Positions 24,970-35,073 of a DNA stretch of 64,000 nucleotides are shown here, piece after piece (within the stretch, counting starts at the first letter, position 1; each line of letters opens with the position of its first letter). This DNA comes from Faecalicatena orotica (lineage in GTDB: Bacteria > Bacillota > Clostridia > Lachnospirales > Lachnospiraceae), in the NCBI RefSeq assembly GCF_003149245.1, contig NZ_QGDL01000015.1, positions 1-64,000 on the forward strand. Direction: 5' to 3'. The translations under genes were made by a program, and so were the position numbers. The notes under the pieces were generated by a model. That model saw nothing but the letters and a program-made list of their open reading frames with translations, was not told where the DNA came from and searched no databases.

Positions 24970-26188
24970 GGCAAAGACGGCATCCAGAGAGGCAGGGAAG
25001 CTGAGTACGAATGAAAAGAATAAGGGACTGTTATCTGTTGCAGAAGAACTGCTTCTGGAGATGGAAGCCATTCTGCAGGAAAATGAAAAGGATGTCAGCG
25101 AGGCAGAAGCGCGTGGGATGAAGGCTTCGCTTGTAGACCGGCTCAGGCTCACGGAAATCCGCGTACAGGATATGGCAGAAGGGCTGCGGCAGATAGCGGC
25201 TCTGGATGATCCGACTGGGGAAGTCCTTTCCATGAAGAACCGGCCGAACGGACTACGGATCGGGAAAAGAAGAGTGCCGCTCGGGGTCGTGGGAATTATT
25301 TATGAGTCCAGGCCAAATGTCACGGCTGATGCATTCGGGCTTTGCTTTAAAACCGGGAATGCCGTGATATTAAGAGGCGGGAGCGATGCGATCCATTCGA
25401 ATAAGGCAATCGTCCATGCGGTAAAGGAGGGGCTCAGGAAGGCGAAACTGCCCCAGGATCTGATTTTGCTTGTTGAGGACACAAGCCGGGAGACCGTCAA
25501 TGAAATGATGAAACTGCACGGATTCATCGATGTACTCATTCCAAGGGGTGGAGCGGGCCTGATTGCCAGCGTGGTCCAGAACAGCACAGTACCGGTAATC
25601 GAGACCGGAACCGGAAACTGCCATATTTATGTAGATGAAGGTGCTGATTTAAACATGGCAGTGGATATTATCGAGAATGCGAAGACGCAGAGAATGGGAG
25701 TATGCAACGCCTGCGAATCGCTGGTGATTCACGAACATGCGGCCGCGCAGGTGATCCCGATGATTGTAAGCAGGCTGAAACTGCACTCAGTGGAAATCCG
25801 CGGGGATGAGACTGCCTGCGCACTGAGTGGGGAAATTGTACCCGCATCTGAGGAGGACTGGGGAACAGAATATCTGGACGCTGTAATCTCAATTAAGGTT
25901 GTAGAATCACTGGATGCAGCGATTAAACACATCAACACTTACAACACAGGGCACTCCGAGTCGATTATTACAGAGAGCTATGCCAATGCACTGCGATTTC
26001 AGGATGAGATTGATGCAGCGGCAGTCTATGTAAATGCCTCCACACGCTTTACAGACGGTTTTGAGTTCGGCTTCGGGGCAGAGATCGGGATCAGCACCCA
26101 AAAACTGCACGCAAGGGGTCCTATGGGGCTGGAGGCACTGACGACTACAAAATATATCATTTTTGGCAGCGGCCAGATCCGCAGATAA
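24938..26188 (+). CDS. proA: Gamma-glutamyl phosphate reductase
   Basis: 416 aa, full length. Aldehyde-dehydrogenase-type fold with the catalytic cysteine in '[12 protein letters not shown]' (Cys259), preceded by '[17 protein letters not shown]' and followed by '[20 protein letters not shown]'. It reduces glutamyl phosphate to glutamate semialdehyde. The start at 24938 has AGGAGG 5 nt upstream, inside the proB tail, so the genes are translationally coupled. The hairpin at 26228-26279 follows. Confidence 0.95.
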   Translation: MGSYMETLGSRAKTASREAGKLSTNEKNKGLLSVAEELLLEMEAILQENEKDVSEAEARGMKASLVDRLRLTEIRVQDMAEGLRQIAALDDPTGEVLSMKNRPNGLRIGKRRVPLGVVGIIYESRPNVTADAFGLCFKTGNAVILRGGSDAIHSNKAIVHAVKEGLRKAKLPQDLILLVEDTSRETVNEMMKLHGFIDVLIPRGGAGLIASVVQNSTVPVIETGTGNCHIYVDEGADLNMAVDIIENAKTQRMGVCNACESLVIHEHAAAQVIPMIVSRLKLHSVEIRGDETACALSGEIVPASEEDWGTEYLDAVISIKVVESLDAAIKHINTYNTGHSESIITESYANALRFQDEIDAAAVYVNASTRFTDGFEFGFGAEIGISTQKLHARGPMGLEALTTTKYIIFGSGQIRR

Positions 26189-26227
26189 AATTTTTAACGA
26201 ATATTTGACTAAAATTAAAATTTTTCG

Positions 26228-26313
26228 AATAACACTTGCATAATATACAATACGGATGTATAATTATGCAAGTGTTATTTATGTTTATGCAGAGTGATTA
26301 CAACTATTATGCA
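26228..26313. promoter_or_regulatory. proA terminator-like palindrome overlapping ArgR-like sites
   Basis: Positions 26228-26244 pair perfectly with 26263-26279 (17 bp), and an inner ATACA/TGTAT stem closes it to a 7-nt loop. The arms contain TTGCATAAT and ATTATGCAA, the same half-site seen before argG, and two more TTATGCA copies follow at 26284-26291 and 26307-26313. It may end proBA transcripts and also bind ArgR for argC. Confidence 0.55.
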
Positions 26314-26400
26314 GAAGAGGGGGACTGTACACGTCTTTCTTCCATGTTACCGTTTACACCCTAAGGGCGTGCACAGCAACAAGGGGAAGTCCGGAAACTC

Positions 26401-26429
26401 TTTACTTCATGCAAAAAGTGGTATATGAT
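26401..26429 (+). promoter_or_regulatory. argC promoter
   Basis: TTTACT at 26401-26406, 17-bp spacer, TATGAT at 26424-26429. A CATGCA half-site lies in the spacer. AGGAAAGGAAG before the argC ATG is the ribosome site. Confidence 0.55.
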
Positions 26430-26461
26430 AATAAGTTAGAAAAGGAAAGGAAGTAGTACTT

Positions 26462-27502
26462 ATGATTAAAGCAGGGATTATCGGGTCCACAGGATATGCA
26501 GGCGGCGAACTTGTCAGGATCCTGACAGCACATAAAGAAGTGGAGATCGTCTGGTATGGATCCAGAAGTTACATAGACAAGAAATATGCACAGGTGTATC
26601 AGAACATGTTTCAAATTGTAGACGCAGTGTGCATGGACGATAATATGGAGGAACTGGCTGGCCAGGTAGACGTGATTTTTACGGCAACTCCCCAGGGACT
26701 GTGTGCGTCACTTGTAAATGAAGAAATTCTTTCAAAAGTTAAGATTATAGATTTGAGTGCAGATTTCAGAATCAAAGATGTGTCTGTATATGAAAAGTGG
26801 TATGGGATTGAACACAAGAGTCCGGAATTTATAGAAGAAGCTGTATACGGTTTGTGTGAAATCAACAGAGAAGATGTAAAAAAAGCGCGGCTGGTCGCCA
26901 ATCCGGGATGCTATACGACCTGCTCGATCTTAACTGCATATCCGCTGGCAAAAGAAGGCCTGATCGATATGAGTACACTGATCATAGACGCGAAATCCGG
27001 AACCTCAGGGGCCGGAAGAGGCGCAAAGCTTCCTAACCTCTACTGTGAAGTCAATGAAAACATAAAGGCATATGGCGTGGCAACACACCGGCATACCCCT
27101 GAGATAGAAGAACAGCTGGGATATGCTGCAGGAGAAAAAATCCTTGTGAATTTTACCCCCCATCTGGTCCCAATGAACAGAGGAATCCTCGCAACAGAAT
27201 ATGCAAAACTAAAAAAAGAAGTCACCTACGAAGAAGTAAAGGCCATATACGATAAATACTATGCCGACGAAAAATTTATCCGGGTACTCGACAAAGATAT
27301 CTGCCCCGAGACAAAATGGGTCGAAGGCAGCAATTACGTAGACATAAACTTCAAAATAGACGAAAGAACCGGACGCATCATCATGATGGGGGCTATCGAC
27401 AACCTCGTAAAAGGCGCGGCAGGTCAGGCAGTGCAGAACATGAACCTAATGTTTGGCTTTAAAGAAACAGAAGGACTGGAACTAGTACCAATGTTCCCTT
27501 AA
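26462..27502 (+). CDS. argC: N-acetyl-gamma-glutamyl-phosphate reductase
   Basis: 346 aa. N-terminal NADP-binding 'IIGSTGYAGGELVRIL' and catalytic Cys150 in 'ANPGCYTTCS', plus 'SGAGRGAKLPNLYCEVNEN' in the substrate domain. It makes N-acetylglutamate semialdehyde, third step of arginine synthesis. First gene of argC-(GNAT)-argJ-argB-argD. Its stop codon abuts a repeat element (27501-27604), which separates it from the next gene. Confidence 0.96.
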   Translation: MIKAGIIGSTGYAGGELVRILTAHKEVEIVWYGSRSYIDKKYAQVYQNMFQIVDAVCMDDNMEELAGQVDVIFTATPQGLCASLVNEEILSKVKIIDLSADFRIKDVSVYEKWYGIEHKSPEFIEEAVYGLCEINREDVKKARLVANPGCYTTCSILTAYPLAKEGLIDMSTLIIDAKSGTSGAGRGAKLPNLYCEVNENIKAYGVATHRHTPEIEEQLGYAAGEKILVNFTPHLVPMNRGILATEYAKLKKEVTYEEVKAIYDKYYADEKFIRVLDKDICPETKWVEGSNYVDINFKIDERTGRIIMMGAIDNLVKGAAGQAVQNMNLMFGFKETEGLELVPMFP

Positions 27503-27604
27503 TTGGGGACGTAATCTTTTTAAGGTTTACTACGTCCCCAATTGAGTTAAGTGGTGTACCTAAATGAATGAAGTGGTGTACCGGAATGAAAATTGTGGTG
27601 TACC
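27501..27604 (+). repeat. Hairpin plus 22-bp iterated repeat, copy E1
   Basis: AATTGGGGACGTA (27501-27513) pairs perfectly with 27531-27543. Then GTGGTGTACC occurs at 27551, 27573 and 27595, exactly 22 bp apart. Copies with the same layout are at 29379-29454 (inverted) and 58604-58680 (direct). The first bases overlap the argC stop. Confidence 0.85.
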
Positions 27605-27627
27605 CGATTGGAATTGAGAGGATAAAT

Positions 27628-28077
27628 ATGATTCGTGTAATGACAATAGAAGACTATGACGGTGTATATGCCCTGTGGATGACAATCAAGGGTTTTGGCA
27701 TTCGCAGTATTGATGATTCCAGAGAGGGAGTGAGACGCTTTCTTAAGAGAAATCCGGCAACGAGTGTGGTTGCAGAGGAGGACGGGAAGATTGTCGGCAG
27801 CATTTTATGCGGACATGATGGCAGAAGGGGTTGTATGTATCATGTGTGTGTGGATCGGGAATATCGAAGACGCGGTATTGGCAAAGGCATGGTTGTCATG
27901 GCTATGGAGGCATTAAAAAAGGAAGAAATCAGCAAGGTTTCTCTGATTGCATTTACAAAAAATGATGTGGGAAATGCATTCTGGAATACGATAGGATGGA
28001 CAGAGCGGCTGGATTTGAATTATTATGATTTTGTTTTGAATACGGAAAATATTACAGCTTTTAATCAAAGCGAATAA
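27628..28077 (+). CDS. GNAT-family N-acetyltransferase
   Basis: 149 aa from ATG 27628, with GAGAGGAT upstream; a longer frame runs back into the repeat. The GNAT core is visible: 'VYALWMTIKGFGIRSIDDS', 'ATSVVAEEDGKIVGSILCGH' and the acetyl-CoA loop 'VCVDREYRRRGIGKGMVVMA' (R-R-x-G-I-G), then 'NAFWNTIGW'. The acceptor is unknown; it is not ArgA-like by length. It lies between argC and argJ, inside a segment bounded by inverted repeat copies E1 and E2. Confidence 0.85.
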   Translation: MIRVMTIEDYDGVYALWMTIKGFGIRSIDDSREGVRRFLKRNPATSVVAEEDGKIVGSILCGHDGRRGCMYHVCVDREYRRRGIGKGMVVMAMEALKKEEISKVSLIAFTKNDVGNAFWNTIGWTERLDLNYYDFVLNTENITAFNQSE

Positions 28078-28146
28078 TTTTTGAAAGTTTTTATTTTAAC
28101 TATTGAATACGTACGAATTGAATGGGTAAAGAAAGGAATGGAAAGT

Positions 28147-29370
28147 ATGAAAATTATTAAAGGCGGAGTAACCGCAGCAAAAGGATTTGAGGCAGCATCG
28201 GTGGCAGCAGGGATTAAGTATAAAGACCGTACGGATATGGCACTTATATATAGTAAGAAACCGTGCAAGACAGCAGGAACATTTACGACAAATGTTGTAA
28301 AAGCAGCACCTGTTAAGTGGGACAAAAATGTAGTGGAAAACGGTATTAAATCACAGGCAATCGTTGTAAATTCGGGTATTGCCAATGCCTGTACAGGTGA
28401 AGAGGGTTATGGCTATTGCGAAGAAACTGCAAAAGCCGCAGCAAAAGAACTTGGCATAGAGGCAGAAGGTGTCCTGATCGGCTCAACAGGTGTGATCGGC
28501 ATGCAGCTTCCAATTGATAAATTAAAAAATGGTATAGCAAAACTTGCTGTTAACAAAAATAAAGATATTGAAAGCGGAACGCAGGCTGCGAAAGCGATTA
28601 TGACTACAGATACAGCAGAAAAAGAAATTGCTGTAACAATTGAAGTGGGCGGTAAAACAGTAACAATCGGCGGGATGGCAAAGGGCTCTGGGATGATTCA
28701 TCCAAATATGTGTACGATGCTTTCCTTTATTACTACCGATGCGGTTATTTCAAAGAAAGCACTGCAGAGTGCATTAAGTGAAGACGTCAGTGAGACTTAT
28801 AATATGATTTCTGTAGATGGTGATACATCCACAAATGATACAGTTCTGCTGCTCGCAAATGGGCTTGCTAAGAACGAAAAAATCAAATACGGAACAAAAG
28901 ATTATGAAAAATTTGCGGAAGCCCTTCACATAGTAAACGAATATCTTGCAAAAAAAATAGCAGGTGACGGTGAAGGTGCGACAGCATTGTTTGAAGTGAA
29001 AGTAGTGGGTGCATCAGACAAGACTCAGGCAAAAACTCTCGCGAAATCAATTGTTTGTTCCAATCTCACGAAAACCGCGATCGCAGGACATGATGCAAAC
29101 TGGGGGCGAATCTTGTGTGCAATGGGATATTCTGGTGCACAGTTCGAACCAGAAAAAGTAGACTTGTTCTTTGAAAGCAAAGCAGGGAAAATACAGATCA
29201 TAGAAAATGGTACTGCAATTGATTACAGCGAAGAAAAAGCAACAGAAATACTCTCTCAGTCCGAAGTAACAGCAATTGCCGATATCAAAGAAGGTGCAGA
29301 AACAGCAACTGCATGGGGATGCGACTTAACCCACGGATACATCGACATCAATGCAGATTACCGTAGTTAA
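28147..29370 (+). CDS. argJ: Bifunctional ornithine acetyltransferase / N-acetylglutamate synthase
   Basis: 407 aa from the ATG at 28147, preceded by AAAGGAATGGAAAG; an ATG at 28138 is too close to that site. The self-cleavage motif is '[13 protein letters not shown]', with Thr190 as nucleophile, and '[12 protein letters not shown]' and '[17 protein letters not shown]' are conserved. It transfers the acetyl group from N-acetylornithine to glutamate, making the cyclic arginine route. The codon choice looks more A-rich than in argB and argD, and the gene is boxed by repeats E1 and E2. Confidence 0.95.
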   Translation: MKIIKGGVTAAKGFEAASVAAGIKYKDRTDMALIYSKKPCKTAGTFTTNVVKAAPVKWDKNVVENGIKSQAIVVNSGIANACTGEEGYGYCEETAKAAAKELGIEAEGVLIGSTGVIGMQLPIDKLKNGIAKLAVNKNKDIESGTQAAKAIMTTDTAEKEIAVTIEVGGKTVTIGGMAKGSGMIHPNMCTMLSFITTDAVISKKALQSALSEDVSETYNMISVDGDTSTNDTVLLLANGLAKNEKIKYGTKDYEKFAEALHIVNEYLAKKIAGDGEGATALFEVKVVGASDKTQAKTLAKSIVCSNLTKTAIAGHDANWGRILCAMGYSGAQFEPEKVDLFFESKAGKIQIIENGTAIDYSEEKATEILSQSEVTAIADIKEGAETATAWGCDLTHGYIDINADYRS

Positions 29371-29378
29371 GTCATTTT

Positions 29379-29454
29379 GGTACACCACTTTTGACGTTTT
29401 GGTACACCACAAAAGTTAATTTGGGACGTAGTAAACATGAGAAATATTACGTCC
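29379..29454 (-). repeat. Hairpin plus 22-bp iterated repeat, copy E2 (inverted)
   Basis: GGTACACCAC at 29379 and 29401 (22 bp apart), then a GGGACGTA/TACGTCC stem at 29423-29454. It is the reverse complement of the layout at 27501-27604, so GNAT-argJ lies between inverted copies. It ends 14 bp before the argB start and may affect the argB leader. Confidence 0.85.
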
Positions 29455-29468
29455 GCAAGGAGGGTTTT

Positions 29469-30368
29469 ATGAACGAGAATATGCAGCAATACCTCGACAA
29501 GGCGCAGGTTTTGATTGAAGCGCTTCCGTACATCCAGCGTTTTAATCGTAAGATTATCGTTGTGAAATATGGCGGAAGTGCTATGGTTGATGAGGACCTG
29601 AAAAAGCAGGTTATTGAAGATGTGACTTTGCTGAAGTTGGTTGGCTTTAAGCCAATTATTGTGCATGGCGGCGGCAAGGAGATCAGCAAATGGGTAGGCA
29701 AGGTAGGCATGGAGCCGCAGTTTATTAACGGGCTGCGTGTGACGGATGCAGATACGATGGAAGTCGCAGAGATGGTGCTGGGCAAGGTAAATAAGAGTCT
29801 GGTGCAGCACGTGGAGGAACTGGGTGTCCGTGCTATTGGTATCAGTGGCAAGGACGGCGGACTTCTCAGGGTGGATAAGAAGCTTTCAGGCGGAGAGGAC
29901 ATTGGTTTTGTCGGTGAGGTAAAGAAAGTCAATGCAGACATTTTATATGATCTTCTGGAAAAGGATTTCCTCCCGATCGTATGCCCGGTAGGAATGGACG
30001 ATGATTTTAATACATACAATATCAATGCAGATGATGCGGCCTGTGCGATTGCGCGTGCCGTGAAAGCGGAGAAGCTTGCTTTTCTGACGGATATTGAGGG
30101 GGTCTATAAGGACCCGGAGGATCCGAAGACGTTAATCTCTGAACTAAGGGTTGATGAAGCCCAGAAACTGATGGCTGACGGATATATTGGAGGCGGCATG
30201 CTGCCGAAACTGCAGAACTGTATAGATGCCATAGAGAACGGGGTTTCCAGGGTGCATATTCTGGACGGGCGGATTCCGCACTGCCTGCTTCTGGAAATCT
30301 TCACAAACAGAGGGATCGGCACCGCAATTTTAAATGGAGAAGAAAGCAGGTATTATCATGGTGAATAA
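29469..30368 (+). CDS. argB: Acetylglutamate kinase
   Basis: 299 aa. Amino-acid kinase motifs '[20 protein letters not shown]', '[19 protein letters not shown]' and '[20 protein letters not shown]' are intact. It phosphorylates N-acetylglutamate, the usual feedback-controlled step. ATG at 29469 has AAGGAGGG upstream; the frame is open further upstream through repeat E2 but without homology. It overlaps argD by 11 bp. Confidence 0.95.
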   Translation: MNENMQQYLDKAQVLIEALPYIQRFNRKIIVVKYGGSAMVDEDLKKQVIEDVTLLKLVGFKPIIVHGGGKEISKWVGKVGMEPQFINGLRVTDADTMEVAEMVLGKVNKSLVQHVEELGVRAIGISGKDGGLLRVDKKLSGGEDIGFVGEVKKVNADILYDLLEKDFLPIVCPVGMDDDFNTYNINADDAACAIARAVKAEKLAFLTDIEGVYKDPEDPKTLISELRVDEAQKLMADGYIGGGMLPKLQNCIDAIENGVSRVHILDGRIPHCLLLEIFTNRGIGTAILNGEESRYYHGE

Positions 30369-31542
30369 AAAGATTCAGGCCTCAGAAGAGAATCTGATCC
30401 ATGTGTACAACCGTTTTCCGGTTGCACTGGAGCGCGGAGACGGCATGTATGTATATGATACAGACGGCAGGGAATATCTGGACTTTGCCGCCGGGTTTGC
30501 AGTGACCGGGCTCGGATATAATCACAAAGAGCTGAATGATACCCTGAAGGAACAGATTGACAAGATCTACCATATCTCCAATCTTTACTATCATGAGAAC
30601 TGCGGAGAGGCGGCCAAAGAGCTGAACCGGATTTCAGGAATGGACAGAGTGTTCTTTACGAACAGTGGAAGCGAGGCAAATGAAGGCGCGCTGAAGGCGG
30701 CGAGAAGATACGCATATACAAAGCAGACGGGAAGATATGAGTTTATCGCGATGGAAAATTCATTTCACGGAAGGAGCTTCGGCGCCGTGTCGGTTACAGG
30801 ACACGACTCATACCGGGAACCATTCGAGCCGGTTGTGCCGGGCGTACGTTTTGCAAAGTTTAATGATCTGGACAGTGTAAAGGAACTTATAAATGATAAG
30901 ACGTGTGCCATTATTCTGGAGGCTCTTCAGGGGGAAGGCGGCATCAATCTGGCTTCTTGGGAATTCATGAACGGCATCCGGGAACTGTGTGATGAAAACG
31001 GTATTTTAATGATCTGCGATGAGATTCAGTGCGGGATGGGACGTACCGGTGATTATTTCACCTATCAGGGATTCGGCGTAAAACCGGATATTGTTACGAT
31101 GGCAAAGGCGATCGGGAACGGCATCCCGGTAGGAGCTTTTGCAATGACAAACGATGTTGCAGAATATTCTTTAAGACCGGGAGACCACGGGGCGACCTAC
31201 GGAGGAAATCCGCTGGCCTGCACAGCCGTGAAAAAGGTCATTGAAATCTTCGAGAGGGACCACATTGTAGAGCATGTAAGGCAGGTGGCGCCATATCTGG
31301 AGAAGCGGCTGGATGAGCTTGTTGATGAACTGGACTGTGTTGTCAGAAGAAAAGGAAAAGGACTGATGCAGGGGCTGGAATTCAATATACCTGTTGCTGA
31401 AATCAATCAAAAAACAATCGCGGAGGGACTGCTTGTGATACAGGCGCAGGGCAATGTAATCCGTTTCCTCCCTCCGTTAATCATGGAAGAAAAACATGTT
31501 GATGAGATGATTGAACGCCTAAAACGCGCTCTTACAAGATAA
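30358..31542 (+). CDS. argD: Acetylornithine aminotransferase
   Basis: 394 aa, PLP-dependent class III aminotransferase. '[19 protein letters not shown]', '[16 protein letters not shown]' and the PLP lysine in '[14 protein letters not shown]' are present. It converts N-acetylglutamate semialdehyde to N-acetylornithine. Start ATG at 30358 overlaps the argB end by 11 bp; ATG 30334 is the alternative. It is the last arginine gene here. Confidence 0.94.
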   Translation: MVNKKIQASEENLIHVYNRFPVALERGDGMYVYDTDGREYLDFAAGFAVTGLGYNHKELNDTLKEQIDKIYHISNLYYHENCGEAAKELNRISGMDRVFFTNSGSEANEGALKAARRYAYTKQTGRYEFIAMENSFHGRSFGAVSVTGHDSYREPFEPVVPGVRFAKFNDLDSVKELINDKTCAIILEALQGEGGINLASWEFMNGIRELCDENGILMICDEIQCGMGRTGDYFTYQGFGVKPDIVTMAKAIGNGIPVGAFAMTNDVAEYSLRPGDHGATYGGNPLACTAVKKVIEIFERDHIVEHVRQVAPYLEKRLDELVDELDCVVRRKGKGLMQGLEFNIPVAEINQKTIAEGLLVIQAQGNVIRFLPPLIMEEKHVDEMIERLKRALTR

Positions 31543-31632
31543 ATACTTCAAGATAAAAATACTTATAAAAACCATTCATTGGGACATACTACTTATGACA
31601 CGCAGAATAAAAACTGCAGGAGGTATGAGAAA

Positions 31633-32064
31633 ATGATTGGTTTTTTTATTGCCCTGCTCTCAGGAGCATTGATGAGTGTGCAGGGTGTATTTAACACACA
31701 GGTGACAAAAACAACCGGCATGTGGGTCGGCAACGCATGGGTGCAGCTGTCTGCATTTGCGGTCTGTCTGGTGGCCTGGTTTATCACAGGGCGGGACAGC
31801 ATAACGGCAATTGCAAAAGTAGAGCCGAAATATATGCTTCTGGGCGGGGTGATCGGCGCGGGGATCACTTGGACAGTCATCAAAAGTATGTCTGCACTCG
31901 GACCGGCGAAGGCCGCGCTTCTGATCGTGATCGCACAGTTAATTGTGGCATATGTCATTGAACTGCTCGGTATTTTCGGAGTGGATAAGGCACCTCTGGA
32001 CTGGAGAAAAATCGGGGGACTTGCACTTGCACTGATTGGGATCGCCATATTCCAGTGGGAATGA
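31633..32064 (+). CDS. DMT-type small membrane transporter (DUF606/YdcZ-like)
   Basis: 143 aa with five predicted membrane spans. 'GFFIALLSGALMSVQGVFNT' and 'WVGNAWVQLSAFAVCL' near the N-terminus and 'GPAKAALLIVIAQLIVAY' match the DUF606/YdcZ branch of the drug/metabolite superfamily, which usually occurs as small proteins or pairs. ATG 31633 has AGGAGGT upstream. Substrate unknown. It may be co-transcribed with argD (90-bp gap) or have its own leader. Confidence 0.75.
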   Translation: MIGFFIALLSGALMSVQGVFNTQVTKTTGMWVGNAWVQLSAFAVCLVAWFITGRDSITAIAKVEPKYMLLGGVIGAGITWTVIKSMSALGPAKAALLIVIAQLIVAYVIELLGIFGVDKAPLDWRKIGGLALALIGIAIFQWE

Positions 32065-32194
32065 CGGGGCAGGCTGTAATAAAGATGTAACAAAAACGTA
32101 AAAATATGTATTGTAATTTAATCTATAATTCGTTACAATATTAATGTCCGGCATTGGGGGATTTCTAAACGTCTGGTTCAGACGGGAGGATAAG

Positions 32195-32848
32195 ATGAAG
32201 GGCAAGAGATTAAAACGAATCTGTACATTTCTGTGTATATTCACTGCCGCAGCAGTCCTGACGGCGGGGTGTGCGAAGGAAAAGGCAGATGATCTGACGG
32301 AGCTTGAGTTAGAACAGACCGGGCAGGGTCAGGCAGAGACGAAGGGAAAAGAAACAGAAGGGGCTGTGAACGGCGGTACAGAGGAACAGAAGGATGAAGA
32401 CACAGTTTTTGTTTATGTCTGCGGCGCGGTGAACACTCCGGGAGTATATGAATTATCCGGCAAAGCCAGGGTATATGAGGCCATTGCACGGGCAGGCGGC
32501 ACAAGAGCTGACGCTGCATCTGAATCACTAAATCAGGCAAGGGCAGTAACGGATGGGGAGCGCATTTATATACCAACGCTGGAAGAACTGGAAAAAGGGA
32601 TTGTAGACGGCGAAGTGCCGGAAGTAACGGGATCGGATCAGAAAGATGAGGGAAAGATAAATATTAATACGGCTGGAAAAGAGGACTTAAAGACCCTGCC
32701 CGGTATAGGTGATGCCAAGGCAGACAGCATCATTTCTTACCGGGAAATGAACGGAGGGTTTCAGGCCATTGAGGACCTGATGAATGTTGAGGGAATCAAA
32801 GACGGCGTGTTTAATAAAATAAAAGACAAAATTACAGTTACAGGCTAG
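32195..32848 (+). CDS. comEA: ComEA-type DNA-binding competence lipoprotein
   Basis: 217 aa. A signal with lipobox LTAGC (Cys26) precedes an acidic linker, an SLBB domain (residues about 68-140, 'VFVYVCGAVNTPGVYELSGK') and two helix-hairpin-helix motifs at the C-terminus ('ININTAGKEDLKTLPGIGDA' and 'FQAIEDLMNVEGIKDGVF'). ComEA binds incoming double-stranded DNA outside the membrane. Lipid anchoring replaces the membrane span of Bacillus ComEA. GGGAGGA lies upstream. comEC follows after three other genes. Confidence 0.85.
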   Translation: MKGKRLKRICTFLCIFTAAAVLTAGCAKEKADDLTELELEQTGQGQAETKGKETEGAVNGGTEEQKDEDTVFVYVCGAVNTPGVYELSGKARVYEAIARAGGTRADAASESLNQARAVTDGERIYIPTLEELEKGIVDGEVPEVTGSDQKDEGKININTAGKEDLKTLPGIGDAKADSIISYREMNGGFQAIEDLMNVEGIKDGVFNKIKDKITVTG

Positions 32849-32850
32849 AA

Positions 32851-32908
32851 TGTGTTTGAGTATTCAGTGTATAATCAGGAAACAGCAGTACATATGATTG
32901 ATCAAACA
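32851..32908 (+). other. Hairpin with GTGTTTGA arms after comEA
   Basis: GTGTTTGA (32851-32858) pairs with TCAAACAC (32901-32908), with partial extension inward and a 28-nt loop containing TATAAT. A related arm occurs at 12778. It could be a weak terminator or hold a promoter for the response regulator. Confidence 0.35.
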
Positions 32909-32940
32909 CGCTCAATGTAAGAGTTAAGGGAAAGAGGAGT

Positions 32941-33630
32941 ATGGGCAAGAAGAAAATCTTAGTAGTAGATGACGAAAAATTAATTGTAAAAGGGATTCGT
33001 TTCAGCCTTGAGCAGGACGGCATGGAAGTAGATTGTGCCTATGACGGCGAAGAGGCGCTAGAGTATGCGAAGAACTGTGAGTACGATCTGGTACTTCTTG
33101 ACGTAATGCTTCCAAAGCTGGACGGATTTCAGGTCTGCCAGCAGATCAGGGAATTTTCGGATATGCCGGTTGTAATGCTGACGGCAAAAAGTGAGGATAT
33201 GGATAAGATTCTGGGACTGGAATACGGTGCAGACGACTATATTACAAAGCCATTCAACATTCTGGAGGTAAAAGCCCGCATCAAGGCAATCATGAGAAGA
33301 ACTGCAAAGAGAGAAGAACCGGCCAACAGTACAGTAATCGTGAAGGGCACCATGAGGATCGACTGCGAAAGCCGCAGGGTATTTATCGGGGAGCGGGAGA
33401 TCAATCTGACAGCGAAAGAATTCGATGTACTGGAGCTGCTGGCAATGAATCCAAATAAGGTATACAGCAGGGAGAACCTGCTGAATCTGATCTGGGGCTA
33501 TGATTATCCCGGAGATGCAAGAACAGTGGATGTACACATCAGGAGGCTGCGTGAGAAGATCGAGCTGAATCCGAGCGAGCCGAAATATGTACATACAAAG
33601 TGGGGAGTTGGTTATTATTTCCAGGGGTAG
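32941..33630 (+). CDS. OmpR-family response regulator
   Basis: 229 aa. Receiver domain residues 4-118 with acidic pocket 'LVVDDEK' and phospho-acceptor Asp54 in 'LLDVMLPKLDG'; then a winged-helix DNA-binding domain (about 130-229) with 'RTVDVHIRRLREKIE' recognition helix. It resembles WalR/YycF-type regulators, but orthology is not proven. AAAGAGGAG precedes the start. It overlaps its kinase gene by up to 44 bp. Confidence 0.9.
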   Translation: MGKKKILVVDDEKLIVKGIRFSLEQDGMEVDCAYDGEEALEYAKNCEYDLVLLDVMLPKLDGFQVCQQIREFSDMPVVMLTAKSEDMDKILGLEYGADDYITKPFNILEVKARIKAIMRRTAKREEPANSTVIVKGTMRIDCESRRVFIGEREINLTAKEFDVLELLAMNPNKVYSRENLLNLIWGYDYPGDARTVDVHIRRLREKIELNPSEPKYVHTKWGVGYYFQG

Positions 33631-35059
33631 TTTTCATTTCAGGTTTAACAGTAAATTCTTAAAAAGTCTGCGGTTCTGTATCATTGAGCTGCTGCTCGTA
33701 GTATCCATTGTACCGTGTTTCGCCGCGTACAACGGGATCATTAAATCCTATGAATCGAGAGCCGTATCATTAAGGACCGCAGAGATACAGAATCAATGTA
33801 CAATTCTAAGCAATCAGCTGAACAGCTATAATTATCTGGCGGATACGTCTTCCGAAGTTATCAATGCAAGTTTAACGCAGTTAACGAATATTTATAATGG
33901 GCGTGTGATGATCGTAGATAATGATCTGCAGGTCGTAAAAGACACGTATTCGCTGGATGAAGGGAAGACGATCGTGTCTGAGGACGTCATCCGCTGTATG
34001 AAAGGGCACAGTACTAATTTTTACGACAAGGAAAACCGGTACATAGCAGTGACCTCCCCTGTCATGGAGGGAGACTCAGAGCGGATATCGGGAGTCATAC
34101 TTGCCAGCGTATCGACAGATACGATCGAGGACAGCCTGGAAATTCTCAGGACGAAGGGCAGCGCCATTATCGGGATTGTAATTATACTGATGCTGGGCAT
34201 AAGTCTCTTTATTGCAGGACGGATTGTCAGACCCCTGCGCAGAATTACAGAATCCATTGCAGATGTGTCAGAAGGGTATGACGATGAAGTACTGCATGTT
34301 AATACATTTACGGAGACGAAACAGCTTTCAGAGGCATTTAATAAGATGCTGGGACGTCTGAAGCAGCTGGACCAGTCCAGAGAAGAGTTTGTATCCAACG
34401 TCTCACACGAGTTGAAGACACCGCTGACATCCATGAAAGTACTTGCAGATTCCCTGCTTGCGCAGGAAGATGTACCAATCGAGCTTTATCAGGAATTCAT
34501 GGGGGATATTGCAAAAGAAATCGACAGAGAAAATGACATCATAACGGACCTTTTATCTCTTGTTAAGATGGACAAGACTGCAAAGGACCTTCATATCAAA
34601 TCAGTAAATATCAATGAATTGCTGGAACTGATTCTGAAGAGGCTGAAGCCGATCGCAGAGACGAAGAATGTGGAAGTGGTGCTGGAAAGTTTCCGGCCGG
34701 TAACGGCTGAGATTGACGAGGTGAAGCTGACGCTCGCCTTCTCCAATCTTGTAGAGAATGCAATCAAGTACAACCATGAGGGCGGATGGGTCCACGTCTC
34801 GCTGAACGCAGACCATAAGTATTTTTATGTAAAAGTAGCAGATTCCGGAATCGGGATACCGGAAGAGGACCAGGTTCATATTTTCGAACGTTTTTACCGG
34901 GTGGACAAGTCTCATTCAAGGGAAATGGGCGGGACTGGCCTGGGACTGGCCATTGCAAGAAACGCGGTTATCATACACAGGGGTTCTGTCAAAATCTACA
35001 GCAATGAGGGGGAGGGGACGACATTTACTGTACGGATACCTCTGACCTATGTAGCTTAA
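33587..35059 (+). CDS. Sensor histidine kinase, HAMP-containing
   Basis: 490 aa as read from ATG 33587. Two membrane spans (about 32-50 and 192-211) frame an extracytoplasmic sensor; a HAMP linker, HisKA domain with His274 in 'NVSHELKTPL', and an HATPase with 'NAIKYNHEGG', 'DSGIGIPEED' and 'GTGLGLAI' follow. The true start is uncertain: 33587 lies inside the regulator gene without a good ribosome site, and AGGGG at 33624-33628 points to an initiation near 33637 with no standard codon. Partner of the regulator at 32941. Confidence 0.88.
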   Translation: MYIQSGELVIISRGSFHFRFNSKFLKSLRFCIIELLLVVSIVPCFAAYNGIIKSYESRAVSLRTAEIQNQCTILSNQLNSYNYLADTSSEVINASLTQLTNIYNGRVMIVDNDLQVVKDTYSLDEGKTIVSEDVIRCMKGHSTNFYDKENRYIAVTSPVMEGDSERISGVILASVSTDTIEDSLEILRTKGSAIIGIVIILMLGISLFIAGRIVRPLRRITESIADVSEGYDDEVLHVNTFTETKQLSEAFNKMLGRLKQLDQSREEFVSNVSHELKTPLTSMKVLADSLLAQEDVPIELYQEFMGDIAKEIDRENDIITDLLSLVKMDKTAKDLHIKSVNINELLELILKRLKPIAETKNVEVVLESFRPVTAEIDEVKLTLAFSNLVENAIKYNHEGGWVHVSLNADHKYFYVKVADSGIGIPEEDQVHIFERFYRVDKSHSREMGGTGLGLAIARNAVIIHRGSVKIYSNEGEGTTFTVRIPLTYVA

Positions 35060-35073
35060 GGAGGGCGCGAAAG

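Noticed and set aside
27551-27604. CRISPR or tandem microsatellite
   Set aside because: Only two or three 10-bp cores at 22-bp spacing, next to a hairpin and repeated at three loci; fits transposon-end sites better.
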